Below are positions 16,847-25,301 of a stretch of 64,000 nt of DNA, piece after piece. The notes beneath the pieces were generated by a model. It was given only the letters and a program-made list of their open reading frames with translations. It ran no database searches and was not told where the DNA came from. The position numbers and the translations under genes are program-made. The stretch is from Brenneria populi (GTDB lineage Bacteria; Pseudomonadota; Gammaproteobacteria; Enterobacterales; Enterobacteriaceae), in contig NZ_JAYWTM010000001.1 of NCBI RefSeq assembly GCF_036016195.1, positions 984,795 to 1,048,794 on the forward strand, read 5' to 3'. Every line of letters begins with the position of its first letter. Position 1 is the stretch's first letter.

Positions 16847-17182
16847 TTATCGTTCTATTTGGTTGACGTTCCATAACTTAATCACATAGCCATAAAACCA
16901 ACGCGCCTGAACTTTATCAAACGAAGCTTCGACAATATCCAGATAGCCGTCAGGCGTCACTTCGCCAATAAAGGTAAGTATGGTCGTTGAGTTATCAAAA
17001 AATAAGAGCGATGGCATAAGCTCACCATTCCCAACAAATATTCCAGGCAAGTCAATATGCTTGGCGATATCATCAGGATTAAGATATTGTCCCAGCGGAA
17101 CGGAGTAAGTCTCGCGTAACGTTTTCGTCAGCGTCGTCTTTCCTGAACCATTTGGCCCGACAATCAATCTTAGGTGCGGCAC
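16847..17182 (-). pseudogene. Zeta-toxin/AAA_33-like P-loop kinase with internal deletion
   Basis: A 111-codon open frame starting at GTG (17180-17182) after an AGGGAT ribosome-binding site. The N-terminal half keeps the P-loop GPNGSGKTTL (residues 9-18) and LNPDDIAKHIDLPG, the usual opening of zeta-toxin-like nucleotide kinases. It then passes directly into LLFFDNST and FIGEVTPDGYLDI, which belong near the C-terminus in such proteins. Family members are about 190-200 aa, so roughly 80-90 residues (the lid and substrate region) appear lost in frame. I infer an inactive remnant or an ATP-binding fragment. No antitoxin-like small gene is adjacent. It sits between yliI and rimO, where E. coli has bssR. 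Confidence 0.6.
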
Positions 17183-17344
17183 AGTAAATCCCTAAGTTTG
17201 ATCGTCTCCTGACTTTCCGTGCTTTTTATCTCCTCGGTGGCGCCATCGGGAGCCTGCCGACTTGAGTCGTATGACTATAAGGCGCAACAACTATGGTGTA
17301 AAATCCCGCGGTTTTTCCTTTTGAATGAATTGTGAGCAAATAAC

Positions 17345-18658
17345 ATGCAACAACCCCGTATTGGATTCGTTTCCCTCGGCTGCCCGAAAAATCTGGTGGA
17401 CTCCGAGAGGATCCTGACCGAGTTGCGTACTGAAGGCTATCAGGTGGTGCCGCGCTATGACGACGCCGAACTGGTGATCGTCAATACCTGTGGCTTTATC
17501 GACAGCGCCGTGCAAGAGTCGCTGGAAGCCATTGGCGAAGCGCTGAATGAAAACGGCAAGGTTATCGTCACCGGCTGCCTGGGCGCGAAAGAGAACCAAA
17601 TCCGTGAGGTTCACCCTAAGGTATTGGAGATCACCGGGCCCCACAGCTACGAACAGGTACTGTCGCACGTGCATCAGTACGTGCCCAAGCCGCAACACGA
17701 TCCGTTCACCAGCCTGGTTCCGGCTCAGGGCGTAAAGCTGACGCCGCGCCATTACGCTTACCTGAAAATATCGGAAGGCTGTAACCATCGCTGCACCTTC
17801 TGCATTATTCCGTCCATGCGCGGCGATCTGGACAGCCGGCCGATTGGTTCGGTGCTGGATGAGGCGAAACGGCTGGTCGATGCGGGCGTCAAAGAGCTGC
17901 TGGTGATTTCTCAGGACACCTCCGCCTACGGCGCCGACGTTAAGCAGCGAACCGGCTTCTGGAACGGACAGCCGGTTAAAACCAGTATGGTTAGCCTGTG
18001 CGAACAGCTTGCTTCGCTGGGCGTGTGGGTGCGCCTGCATTACGTCTACCCTTATCCATACGTGGATGACGTGATTCCCTTGATGGCCGAGGGCAAGATC
18101 CTGCCGTATCTGGACATTCCGCTGCAGCACGCCAGCCCCCGCATCCTCAAGCTGATGAAGCGCCCTGGCGCGGTGGAAAGAACGCTGGAGCGAATCAAAC
18201 GCTGGCGGGAAATTTGCCCGGAACTGACGCTGCGTTCGACGTTTATCGTCGGGTTCCCCGGCGAAACGGAGGAGGATTTCCAGGTGCTGCTGGATTTCCT
18301 GCGACAGGCCAGACTGGATCGCGTCGGCTGTTTTAAATACAGCCCGGTGGAAGGCGCGACGGCCAATGCGCTGCCCGATCAGGTGCCGGAGGAGATCAAA
18401 GAGGAGCGTTATCACCGTTTCATGCGGCTTCAGCAGGAAATTTCCGCGCAGCGCCTGCAGGAGAAGATCGGGCGCCGATTACCGGTGCTGATCGATGAAG
18501 TCGACGATGAGGGAGCGATTGGGCGCAGTATGGCCGATGCCCCGGAGATCGATGGCGTGGTGTACCTGAATGGCGAAACCGGCGTGAAGGTCGGCGATAT
18601 CGTCAACGTGAAAATCGAGCACGCCGACGAATATGATTTGTGGGGCAGCCGCATCTGA
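17345..18658 (+). CDS. rimO: Ribosomal protein S12 methylthiotransferase RimO
   Basis: Radical-SAM enzyme that methylthiolates an aspartate of ribosomal protein S12. The 437-aa product has the N-terminal UPF0004 domain with cluster cysteines (GCPKNLVDSE, NTCGFIDSA, TGCLGAKE), the radical-SAM motif CNHRCTFCIIP (about 147-157), SQDTSAYG, the FIVGFPGETEEDFQ segment and a C-terminal TRAM domain (about 365-437, GRRLPVLIDEVDDEG). It matches E. coli RimO in length. The start ATG lies in TAACATGCAACA with a weak ribosome-binding site. A good terminator follows. Confidence 0.97.
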   Translation: MQQPRIGFVSLGCPKNLVDSERILTELRTEGYQVVPRYDDAELVIVNTCGFIDSAVQESLEAIGEALNENGKVIVTGCLGAKENQIREVHPKVLEITGPHSYEQVLSHVHQYVPKPQHDPFTSLVPAQGVKLTPRHYAYLKISEGCNHRCTFCIIPSMRGDLDSRPIGSVLDEAKRLVDAGVKELLVISQDTSAYGADVKQRTGFWNGQPVKTSMVSLCEQLASLGVWVRLHYVYPYPYVDDVIPLMAEGKILPYLDIPLQHASPRILKLMKRPGAVERTLERIKRWREICPELTLRSTFIVGFPGETEEDFQVLLDFLRQARLDRVGCFKYSPVEGATANALPDQVPEEIKEERYHRFMRLQQEISAQRLQEKIGRRLPVLIDEVDDEGAIGRSMADAPEIDGVVYLNGETGVKVGDIVNVKIEHADEYDLWGSRI

Positions 18659-18673
18659 CCGCCATACCCCACC

Positions 18674-18710
18674 GCCGGTCTTTCACTCACTCGAAGACCG
18701 GCATTTTCTT
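18674..18710 (+). terminator. Rho-independent terminator after rimO
   Basis: GCCGGTCTT and AAGACCGGC pair over 9 bp around an 11-nt loop and are followed by ATTTTCTT. It lies 15 bp after the rimO stop. Confidence 0.85.
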
Positions 18711-18843
18711 CCCCCGCTTTCACGCCGTTGCGGTAAAAACCATCAATCACCCTCCCCCTGCGACGCCTGCGCCTTGCGTCTAACTTTCAGGTAAAGTAGC
18801 CTTGAGGAATGACTATCCCAATCGCCTTACCCGAGGCATAAGC

Positions 18844-19608
18844 ATGTGGAAACGCTTGGTATACAGCCTGTTAACAATTATCGGCGTACTCTTGCTGTCT
18901 GCTTTTGCCCTCGATCGCTGGATCAGTTGGAAAACCGCGCCTTTCGTCTACGACGAATTACAGGATTTGCCGTCTCGCCAGGTCGGCGTGGTGTTGGGAA
19001 CCGCCAAGTATTACCGCACCGGGGTGATCAATCAGTATTATCTCTTTCGCATTCAGGGGGCGTTGAACGCCTATAACAGCGGCAAAGTCAGCTATCTGCT
19101 GCTGAGCGGCGACAACGCCCAGCAAAGTTATAACGAGCCCATGACCATGCGACGCGATCTTATCGCCGCCGGCGTATCGCCGACGGATATCGTGCTGGAC
19201 TATGCGGGTTTTCGCACCCTGGACTCGATCGTCAGGACGCGCAAAGTGTTCGACACCGATGACTTCACCATTATCACCCAGCGTTTTCACTGCGAACGGG
19301 CGTTATTCATCGCCATGCATCTTGGCATTCAGGCGCAATGCTATGCGATTCCATCGCCTAAAAATATCATGACGGTGCGCGTACGGGAGTTCGGCGCCAG
19401 GCTGGGCGCGCTGTTCGATTTATATATTCTGAAGCGCGAACCGCGCTTTCTCGGCCCCACCATCTCTATTCCCGCACGGCATCAAATTCCTGACGACGCG
19501 CAGGACTATCCGGCGGTGCTGCCTGAACAGATCCCGAATATCGCGCCTTCCGCCGCCGATCGGCCGGCGAGCGCGCCCAAGTACGCGACGGAGAAAACGG
19601 CGCCGTAG
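18844..19608 (+). CDS. sanA: SanA-like DUF218 membrane protein
   Basis: A 254-aa envelope protein with one N-terminal membrane anchor (about 5-24, LVYSLLTIIGVLLLSAFAL) and a periplasmic DUF218 domain. Family marks: QVGVVLGTAKYYRTGVINQYY, LLLSGDNAQQSYNEP, DIVLDYAGFRTLDSIVR and TQRFHCERALFIA. E. coli SanA is linked to envelope barrier function and vancomycin tolerance at high temperature; the chemistry is unknown. I use the ATG at 18844, which follows CCCGAGGCATAAGC; a TTG start at 18802 is possible in frame but unlikely. The C-terminal about 30 residues are proline/alanine-rich and unlike the E. coli protein. It is convergent with yeiB. Confidence 0.88.
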   Translation: MWKRLVYSLLTIIGVLLLSAFALDRWISWKTAPFVYDELQDLPSRQVGVVLGTAKYYRTGVINQYYLFRIQGALNAYNSGKVSYLLLSGDNAQQSYNEPMTMRRDLIAAGVSPTDIVLDYAGFRTLDSIVRTRKVFDTDDFTIITQRFHCERALFIAMHLGIQAQCYAIPSPKNIMTVRVREFGARLGALFDLYILKREPRFLGPTISIPARHQIPDDAQDYPAVLPEQIPNIAPSAADRPASAPKYATEKTAP

Positions 19609-19626
19609 CGGCGCGCGGGCCTGGCT

Positions 19627-20799
19627 TTAAGATGCGCGCGGCGCGGCTTTGGCGATGCCCACGGTAAGCTTCCGCCACAGCCATTCGCATGGCCCCTGTG
19701 GAAAAAACTTCAGCCAGTAGTGGGAAAAGAGCAGATTTACCCCCCAGACAAGCGGAACGATAGCCGCCAGCTGCAGGCGATCCAGGCGCATAAACAGCCC
19801 GAGCCGATCGAACAGCATGGTGCACACCAGCGTTTGCAGTAAATAATTGGTCAGCGCCATGCGGCCGACATCAGAGATCCAATACGTGAGACGCCATTTA
19901 CATAACGTCGGCCAAAAGCCATAGCACAGAGCCAGGTAGCCTATCGCCTGTAGTGGCGCGCTCAGTTCACGCGGGATCTGCAACAACAGGCCGCTCCAGC
20001 GGTATTCCCAGTGCGTCAGCCACTGCGCCGCCACCCCGAAGCCGTTGATAAGCAGCCCCAGGGGGATCATCCATAAGGCCAGCTTGCGGTAATGCGCCAG
20101 GCGAAACTCCCCCTTGAGCCAGCCGCTGCGCATCAGCCCGGCGCCGAATAACATTGAGCCGGCCAATAGCCAGCCGTACTGAACGCCCAGCGACAATAAA
20201 CTGTCGATCAGCAGATCCACCCGATTACGCCACGCCTCCGCGCCTCCCGCCGTCCGCCAATAGGTTTCATAGGCGATATCCGCCGCGCCCGGTTGCCAGA
20301 ATTGCCCCGGCTGCTGGGTAAGCAGCCGGCTTAACACCAGCAGGACGCAAACGCCGACCAGATACATGACGGCGCCGCTGCGCAACAAAACCCGGCTTCC
20401 CTGCGCATGGCGAATCATGCCGTAACACACCAGCCCAATCAGGCCGTAGTCCAGCAGGATATCGCCATCCCAAAAGAAAACGGCATGGGTCAGCCCTATC
20501 GCCATCAGCCAGAACAGCCGGGCGTGGGTCCACGACGCGCCGCGCGGCAATAGCAGTTGCAGGCCGGCGCCAAACAGAAGAGAAAATAGCGCCAGAAATT
20601 TCGCCTGCGCCGTCAGATCCAGGATGGCCCAGGTCCAGGCGTCGCCCGGCGAGGGCAACCCCTGCCAGGCGGGATTGAGATAGGCGGCCTTCGGCAGGCC
20701 GAATGCCGTGATATTCAGCAATAAAATGCCAAGCACCGCGATGCCGCGCGCAAAATCCAGCGTCGCAATACGGGGGGACGGAGCGGTTTTAGCAGACAT
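19627..20799 (-). CDS. yeiB: DUF418-family membrane protein YeiB
   Basis: A 390-aa polytopic inner-membrane protein of unknown function. Family marks are the N-terminal RIATLDFARGIAVLGILLLNI, FLALFSLLFGAGLQLLL, FWDGDILLDYGLIGLVCY and the C-terminal DUF418 segment GRMALTNYLLQTLVCTMLF. It has about ten hydrophobic segments. It follows folE in the same direction, as in E. coli, with a 13-bp-stem hairpin between the two genes. Confidence 0.92.
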   Translation of the reverse strand: MSAKTAPSPRIATLDFARGIAVLGILLLNITAFGLPKAAYLNPAWQGLPSPGDAWTWAILDLTAQAKFLALFSLLFGAGLQLLLPRGASWTHARLFWLMAIGLTHAVFFWDGDILLDYGLIGLVCYGMIRHAQGSRVLLRSGAVMYLVGVCVLLVLSRLLTQQPGQFWQPGAADIAYETYWRTAGGAEAWRNRVDLLIDSLLSLGVQYGWLLAGSMLFGAGLMRSGWLKGEFRLAHYRKLALWMIPLGLLINGFGVAAQWLTHWEYRWSGLLLQIPRELSAPLQAIGYLALCYGFWPTLCKWRLTYWISDVGRMALTNYLLQTLVCTMLFDRLGLFMRLDRLQLAAIVPLVWGVNLLFSHYWLKFFPQGPCEWLWRKLTVGIAKAAPRAS

Positions 20800-20872
20800 A
20801 GCACTCGGGTATCAGACCGTTGGAAAAGATGATTGTATTAACAGACGGCGGGAAATAATACGTATTTTATTT

Positions 20873-20907
20873 ATCGCCGGGCGCTATTTGGCGCAGCGCC
20901 CGGCGAT
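20873..20907. other. Perfect 13-bp hairpin between folE and yeiB
   Basis: ATCGCCGGGCGCT and AGCGCCCGGCGAT pair around a 9-nt loop, 8 bp beyond the folE stop. Neither side has a U tract, so it is more likely an mRNA-stabilising or attenuating structure (REP-like) than a simple terminator. Confidence 0.6.
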
Positions 20908-20914
20908 GGATGAA

Positions 20915-21577
20915 TCAGTTGTGATGGCGTACCGCGCGCAGAAATTCCTGACGGGTATTCTGGCTGGACTTGAACAGCCCGCCCAGCGACGTCGTGGTGG
21001 TGGCGCTGGTCGCGTCGCGGATGCCGCGCGCTTTGACGCAATAGTGCACGGCATCTATCGATACGGCAACATTATTGGTGCCCAACAGCGTTTGCAGAGC
21101 AATCAGAATTTGTTGCGTCAGGCGTTCCTGAACCTGCGGACGTTGAGAAAAGAACTGCACGATACGGTTGATTTTTGATAAGCCAATCACCCCGTCCTTC
21201 GGGATATAGGCAACGGTCGCCTTACCGTCAATCATCACGAAGTGATGCTCGCAGGTGCTGGTCAGGGTGATGTCGCGCACGGTGACCATTTCATCCACCT
21301 TCATCTTATTCTCAATAATGGTGATCTTGGGAAAATTGGCGTAATCCAAACCGGAGAATATTTCATCAACATACATTTTCGCAATACGATTAGGGGTTTC
21401 CGCCAGGCTATCGTCTTGCAAATCGAGACTTAGCAGGTTCATCACCTCGGTCATATGCTCGGCGATCCGTCTTTTCCGCGTATCCCGATCCAACAGCTCG
21501 CCGCGCAGCGGCGTTTCAAGACCTCGCGCCATCAACGCTTCATGAACCATGACGGCTTCTTTACTTAAGGATGTCAT
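20915..21577 (-). CDS. folE: GTP cyclohydrolase I FolE
   Basis: First enzyme of tetrahydrofolate synthesis, converting GTP to dihydroneopterin triphosphate. The 220-aa product (222 in E. coli) has zinc-binding CEHH in TLTSTCEHHFVMIDGK and the later Cys in VHYCVKARGIRD, plus GVIGLSKINRIVQFFSQRPQVQERLTQQI (read with gaps). The start ATG at 21575-21577 follows CTGGAGAATAATA; the longer in-frame start adds nine residues. yeiB follows in the same direction. Confidence 0.97.
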   Translation of the reverse strand: MTSLSKEAVMVHEALMARGLETPLRGELLDRDTRKRRIAEHMTEVMNLLSLDLQDDSLAETPNRIAKMYVDEIFSGLDYANFPKITIIENKMKVDEMVTVRDITLTSTCEHHFVMIDGKATVAYIPKDGVIGLSKINRIVQFFSQRPQVQERLTQQILIALQTLLGTNNVAVSIDAVHYCVKARGIRDATSATTTTSLGGLFKSSQNTRQEFLRAVRHHN

Positions 21578-21742
21578 TATTATTCTCCAGCAGGCGTTAC
21601 TCATATTGACGTTGGCCGGGCCAAAACGTCGTCACCACTGTAGTTGAGAGAGAAACGATTATCCAGTGATAGCGTCTCATGATCGTTGAAATAGATTCAG
21701 CTTATCATTAACCGGATATTCCCTTGCCAACCCAATAGGATG

Positions 21743-21780
21743 GTAAAAAGCAAAAAGCACCGGGAGTGACTCCGGCGCTT
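21743..21780 (-). terminator. Rho-independent terminator downstream of the chemoreceptor gene
   Basis: On the minus strand, AAGCGCCGGAGT and ACTCCCGGTGCTT pair with one bulge and are followed by TTTTGCTTTTTACC. It lies about 220 bp beyond the stop of the chemoreceptor gene and upstream of folE, so it insulates folE. Confidence 0.75.
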
Positions 21781-21854
21781 GCTTAGAGTTTATCTGTTTC
21801 CTCTTTCAGGTTGCAACGGCGTTCGCTCTCTCAAAAACGCCCGCAGGCGTCATA

Positions 21855-21935
21855 CCGATCGTTTCAGCATCGAGATACACGGGGCGAGGCGTCCCTCCGG
21901 GAGCCTCACCCTGCCTTTCCCCTAAAAACGACTTA
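21855..21935. repeat. Intergenic repeat, family B copy 2
   Basis: It begins CCGATCGTTTCAGCATCGAG and runs through GGGGCGAGGCGTCCCTCCGG to CCTAAAAACGACTTAGG. It aligns with 9461-9555, lacking about 10 bp in the middle. It lies in the 420-bp gap between folE and the chemoreceptor gene, which otherwise holds only the terminator at 21743. Confidence 0.55.
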
Positions 21936-21997
21936 GGCGGCCCGCATTCCCCGAAGGCGACCCTTTTCCTCCGCCTGACAGTTTTCCTACGCCTTAA

Positions 21998-23683
21998 TTA
22001 GAACGTTTCCCAATTATCAGCGGCGCTGGCGTTTTTGGAGCTTTTATCCGCGGCGATCAGCACAGGCTTGGCCGCGGGCGGCGTTATTTCCGGCTGCCGA
22101 TTGCCGCCCGGCCGGCGTTTTTCATTTACCGAGAGTTGGAAAACCGCCACCGCTTCGGTTAACTGGCGGGCCTGCTCTTCCAGCGATGCCGCCGCCGCCG
22201 CCGACTCCTGCACCAATGCGGCGTTTTGCTGGGTCACGCCGTCCATCTCTACCACCGCCTGACCAACCTGATCGATGCCGCGGCTTTGTTCGTCCGAAGC
22301 CGAGGCGATCTCCCCCATCAGGTCGTTTACCCGGGTAATGGCGGTAATGATTGACGACATGGCGTCCCCGGTTTGCGTGACCTGGTGCGATCCGGTATTC
22401 ACGCGTTCGACCGACTCGGCTATCAGCCCTTCAATCTCTTTCGCCGCCTGGGCGCTGCGCTGCGCCAGATTGCGAACCTCGCCGGCCACCACGGCGAAGC
22501 CGCGCCCCTGCTCTCCGGCCCGAGCCGCCTCCACCGCGGCATTCAGCGCCAATATATTGGTTTGGAAAGCAATACCGTTAATCACGCTGGTAATGTCGGC
22601 AATTTTCTTCGAACTGGTGGTGATGTTCGCCATGGTTTTCACCACATCGGTCGTCACTTCGCCGCCTTTTTTGGCGGCAATGGCCGCATCCTGAGCCAGA
22701 TTGCGCGCCTGATGGACGTTTTCGGCGTTCTGTTTCACCGTGGCGCCGAGCTCTTCCATGCTGGCGGCCGTTTGCTCCAGCGCCGCCGCCTGTTGCTCGG
22801 TGCGGGAAGAGAGATCGCTATTGCCGCTTTTTATCTCGCTCGCGCCTTGGTGTATTGAGTGGGAGCTGTCGCGAATCGTGGAAACCGTATTGATCAAGCT
22901 GCTTTGCATATCCCGCAGGAAAGGGATCAGCTGACCGACGCAGTTGCGGCCGAAATCTTCAATATTCTCCCCTAACTGGCCGCTCGTCAGCACCTTAAAG
23001 TGATGTTTAACGATATTCAGCGGCCTCACCAGGTAATTCACCAGATAGCGATCGGTCAATAGCAAAATCAGCAGACCGGCGATCGCCGCTCCCAGCAGGA
23101 TACCTTTATTCCAGACCACCAGCCCATACACGCCGTCGAGCGAACGGCTGGAGGAAGCCATAGCGTCGGCCTGGTATCTATCCATGATATTGCCGAACGC
23201 GATGCTTAAAGGAGGGTAAACATCTCTGAACAGATGGCGAAACTCATCGGGACGATTGTCGCGCACCGCGGCATACAGCGGCCGCAATCCGCTTTCAATC
23301 ACCTGCGTCCAGGCGTTTTGCACCCCCTCAACCGTAGCGCGATCGATGGCGCCGTGATCGGCGGTTTTAAATACCGCCAGCTTATCCGAGGTATTTTTTA
23401 TCGCGTCGTTCGCGGCGCTAAGCAGCTTTTCCACCTCGGCCGTTTCGCCGCTTTGGTTATAATCCATAGCCCGCACCAAACGGATAGCCGCGCGAAAATA
23501 TTGATCGCTGCCATCCACAATGGTATCGGCATTTCTTTTCTGTATTTCCCCCGATTCCAATAACTTGGTCATCTCACTCAGCGATGATGACATATATAAC
23601 GATACGCCGCCCCATAGAACCAGGAATACTCCCAGGATGGTTAACAGCATAGCCCTGATGGTGATATTTTTTAAAAAGCCCAC
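21998..23683 (-). CDS. Methyl-accepting chemotaxis protein (Tsr/Tar type)
   Basis: A 561-aa transmembrane chemoreceptor. Membrane helix 1 is at about 10-30 and helix 2 at about 192-212 (GILLGAAIAGLLILLLTD); the periplasmic domain between them is a four-helix-bundle ligand-binding domain of unknown specificity. A HAMP region follows (to about 265), then methylation helices and the signalling hairpin ITSVINGIAFQTNILALNAA-VEAARAGEQGRGFAVVAGEVRNLA. The protein ends in NWETF, the CheR/CheB docking pentapeptide of high-abundance receptors, so it is likely a major self-sufficient receptor. The start is GTG at 23681-23683 after AGAGGTCTTCC. A run of 11 C lies 52 bp upstream of the start. Confidence 0.95.
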   Translation of the reverse strand: MGFLKNITIRAMLLTILGVFLVLWGGVSLYMSSSLSEMTKLLESGEIQKRNADTIVDGSDQYFRAAIRLVRAMDYNQSGETAEVEKLLSAANDAIKNTSDKLAVFKTADHGAIDRATVEGVQNAWTQVIESGLRPLYAAVRDNRPDEFRHLFRDVYPPLSIAFGNIMDRYQADAMASSSRSLDGVYGLVVWNKGILLGAAIAGLLILLLTDRYLVNYLVRPLNIVKHHFKVLTSGQLGENIEDFGRNCVGQLIPFLRDMQSSLINTVSTIRDSSHSIHQGASEIKSGNSDLSSRTEQQAAALEQTAASMEELGATVKQNAENVHQARNLAQDAAIAAKKGGEVTTDVVKTMANITTSSKKIADITSVINGIAFQTNILALNAAVEAARAGEQGRGFAVVAGEVRNLAQRSAQAAKEIEGLIAESVERVNTGSHQVTQTGDAMSSIITAITRVNDLMGEIASASDEQSRGIDQVGQAVVEMDGVTQQNAALVQESAAAAASLEEQARQLTEAVAVFQLSVNEKRRPGGNRQPEITPPAAKPVLIAADKSSKNASAADNWETF

Positions 23684-23734
23684 GGAAGACCTCTACTCAT
23701 TATTTAGCTAACGCTTTCATTTACTTAAATATTA

Positions 23735-23745
23735 CCCCCCCCCCC
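23735..23745. repeat. Homopolymeric C11 tract upstream of the chemoreceptor
   Basis: Eleven consecutive C residues (G11 on the coding strand) lie 52-62 bp before the GTG start, in an otherwise AT-rich leader. That position is compatible with the promoter spacer or the 5' untranslated region. The rest of the 471-bp gap to frmA holds an inverted repeat at 23987-24028 (GGCGAGGCG-N24-CGCCTCGCC) and no recognisable gene. Confidence 0.85.
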
Positions 23746-24154
23746 AGAAAATATTTTGTTACATTCGTGGGCGGTAATACACTTTCTCTCATCCGTTATC
23801 GGCAGTAATCACCGGGGGTTTACCTGTTTTGATCAATTAATTCGATGGTAATCACTAAAGTAATAGTCAGAGTCTATTATTTAGTCGCAACTATTAATTC
23901 GGGCCTTATCCCTCTGTCGTCCTCAATAATTCGCGTCGTAGGAAAACGTTATCGTTTCAAATAACGGAGCGCGCTGGCCCTTGGCGGGCGAGGCGTATTG
24001 GTAAGCCCCGAGCCGGCAGCGCCTCGCCGCAATACTGCGGCCAGAGAAAAACGCACTGGCGAACCGCGCCACAATAAAGGTAATCTTCGCTAAAATAATT
24101 TAGCAACCAAGGTTAAACTTCCCTGCAACATACTGCCGACATGAGAGAAACACG

Positions 24155-25276
24155 ATGAAAATGATCAAGACGCGTGCCGCCGTCGCCTGGGGGCCAAACC
24201 AACCGCTTTCCATTGAAGAAGTGGACCTGATGCCGCCGCAGAAAGGCGAAGTGCTGGTGCGCATCGTCGCCAGCGGCGTTTGCCATACCGATGCCTACAC
24301 CCTTTCAGGCAAAGATCCGGAGGGCGTTTTTCCGGCTATTCTCGGACATGAAGGCGGCGGAATCGTCGAAGCCATCGGCGAAGGCGTCACCAGCGTCTCC
24401 GTCGGCGATCACGTCATTCCGCTCTACACCCCCGAATGCGGCGAATGCAAATTCTGCCGCTCCGGCAAAACCAATCTGTGTCAGGCTATTCGCGCCACCC
24501 AGGGGAAAGGTTTGATGCCCGACGGCACCAGCCGCTTCTCCAAAAACGGTCAGCCGATTTTCCATTATATGGGCACCTCGACGTTTGCCGAGCTCACCGT
24601 GGTCCCCGAGATCTCTCTGGCTAAAATCAGCAAAGAAGCGCCGCTGGAGGAAGTTTGCCTGCTTGGCTGCGGCGTAACGACCGGCATGGGCGCGGTCATC
24701 AACACCGCCAAAGTGAAACCCGGCGATAGCGTGGCCATCTTCGGGCTTGGCGGCATCGGGCTATCGGCGATTATCGGCGCGCAAATGGCGGGCGCCGGAC
24801 GGATTATCGGTATTGACGTCAATACCGGCAAATTCGATCTGGCCCGCAAGCTGGGCGCCACCGACCTGATCAACCCCAAAGATTACGCCAAGCCCATTCA
24901 GGAGGTGATTATTGAGCTCACCGACGGCGGGGTCGATTTTTCCTTTGAGTGTATCGGTAACGTCAATGTGATGCGCTCGGCGCTGGAGTGTTGCCATAAA
25001 GGCTGGGGCGAATCGGTCATTATCGGCGTCGCCGGCGCGGGCGAAGAGATCTCAACCCGCCCGTTCCAACTGGTAACGGGACGCGTGTGGCGCGGCTCCG
25101 CCTTCGGCGGCGTAAAGGGACGCAGTCAGCTGCCGGGCATTGTGCAGCGCTATCTGGACGGCGAGTTCCCGCTCAGCGATTTTATTACCCACACCATGGG
25201 GCTGGAAGAGATCAATACCGCTTTCGATTTAATGCATGAAGGTAAGTCGATCCGCTCCGTCATCCATTTCCGCTAA
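24155..25276 (+). CDS. frmA: S-(hydroxymethyl)glutathione dehydrogenase / class III alcohol dehydrogenase FrmA
   Basis: NAD-dependent zinc enzyme that oxidises S-hydroxymethylglutathione (formaldehyde plus glutathione) to S-formylglutathione. The 373-aa product has the catalytic-zinc ligands in GVCHTDAYTLSG and LGHEGGGIVEAIG, the structural-zinc cysteines CGECKFCRSGKTNLC, and the Rossmann motif GLGGIGLSAIIGAQMAG. FSFECIGNVNVMRSALECCH is typical of class III enzymes. The start ATG follows ATGAGAGAAACACG. It is 25 bp upstream of yeiG, forming a two-gene formaldehyde detoxification operon. No frmR repressor gene is present beside it, unlike E. coli frmRAB. Confidence 0.96.
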   Translation: MKMIKTRAAVAWGPNQPLSIEEVDLMPPQKGEVLVRIVASGVCHTDAYTLSGKDPEGVFPAILGHEGGGIVEAIGEGVTSVSVGDHVIPLYTPECGECKFCRSGKTNLCQAIRATQGKGLMPDGTSRFSKNGQPIFHYMGTSTFAELTVVPEISLAKISKEAPLEEVCLLGCGVTTGMGAVINTAKVKPGDSVAIFGLGGIGLSAIIGAQMAGAGRIIGIDVNTGKFDLARKLGATDLINPKDYAKPIQEVIIELTDGGVDFSFECIGNVNVMRSALECCHKGWGESVIIGVAGAGEEISTRPFQLVTGRVWRGSAFGGVKGRSQLPGIVQRYLDGEFPLSDFITHTMGLEEINTAFDLMHEGKSIRSVIHFR

Positions 25277-25301
25277 CCGCGACCAGAGAGGCTAAGCTGC
25301 G

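Noticed and set aside
17291..18415. 374-codon minus-strand frame across rimO
   Set aside because: It lies opposite the full-length rimO frame with its radical-SAM motif and shows no domain.
23600..23683. A sigma-28 promoter directly before the chemoreceptor
   Set aside because: The leader offers only poor matches to TAAA-N15-GCCGATAA, so no promoter was assigned.
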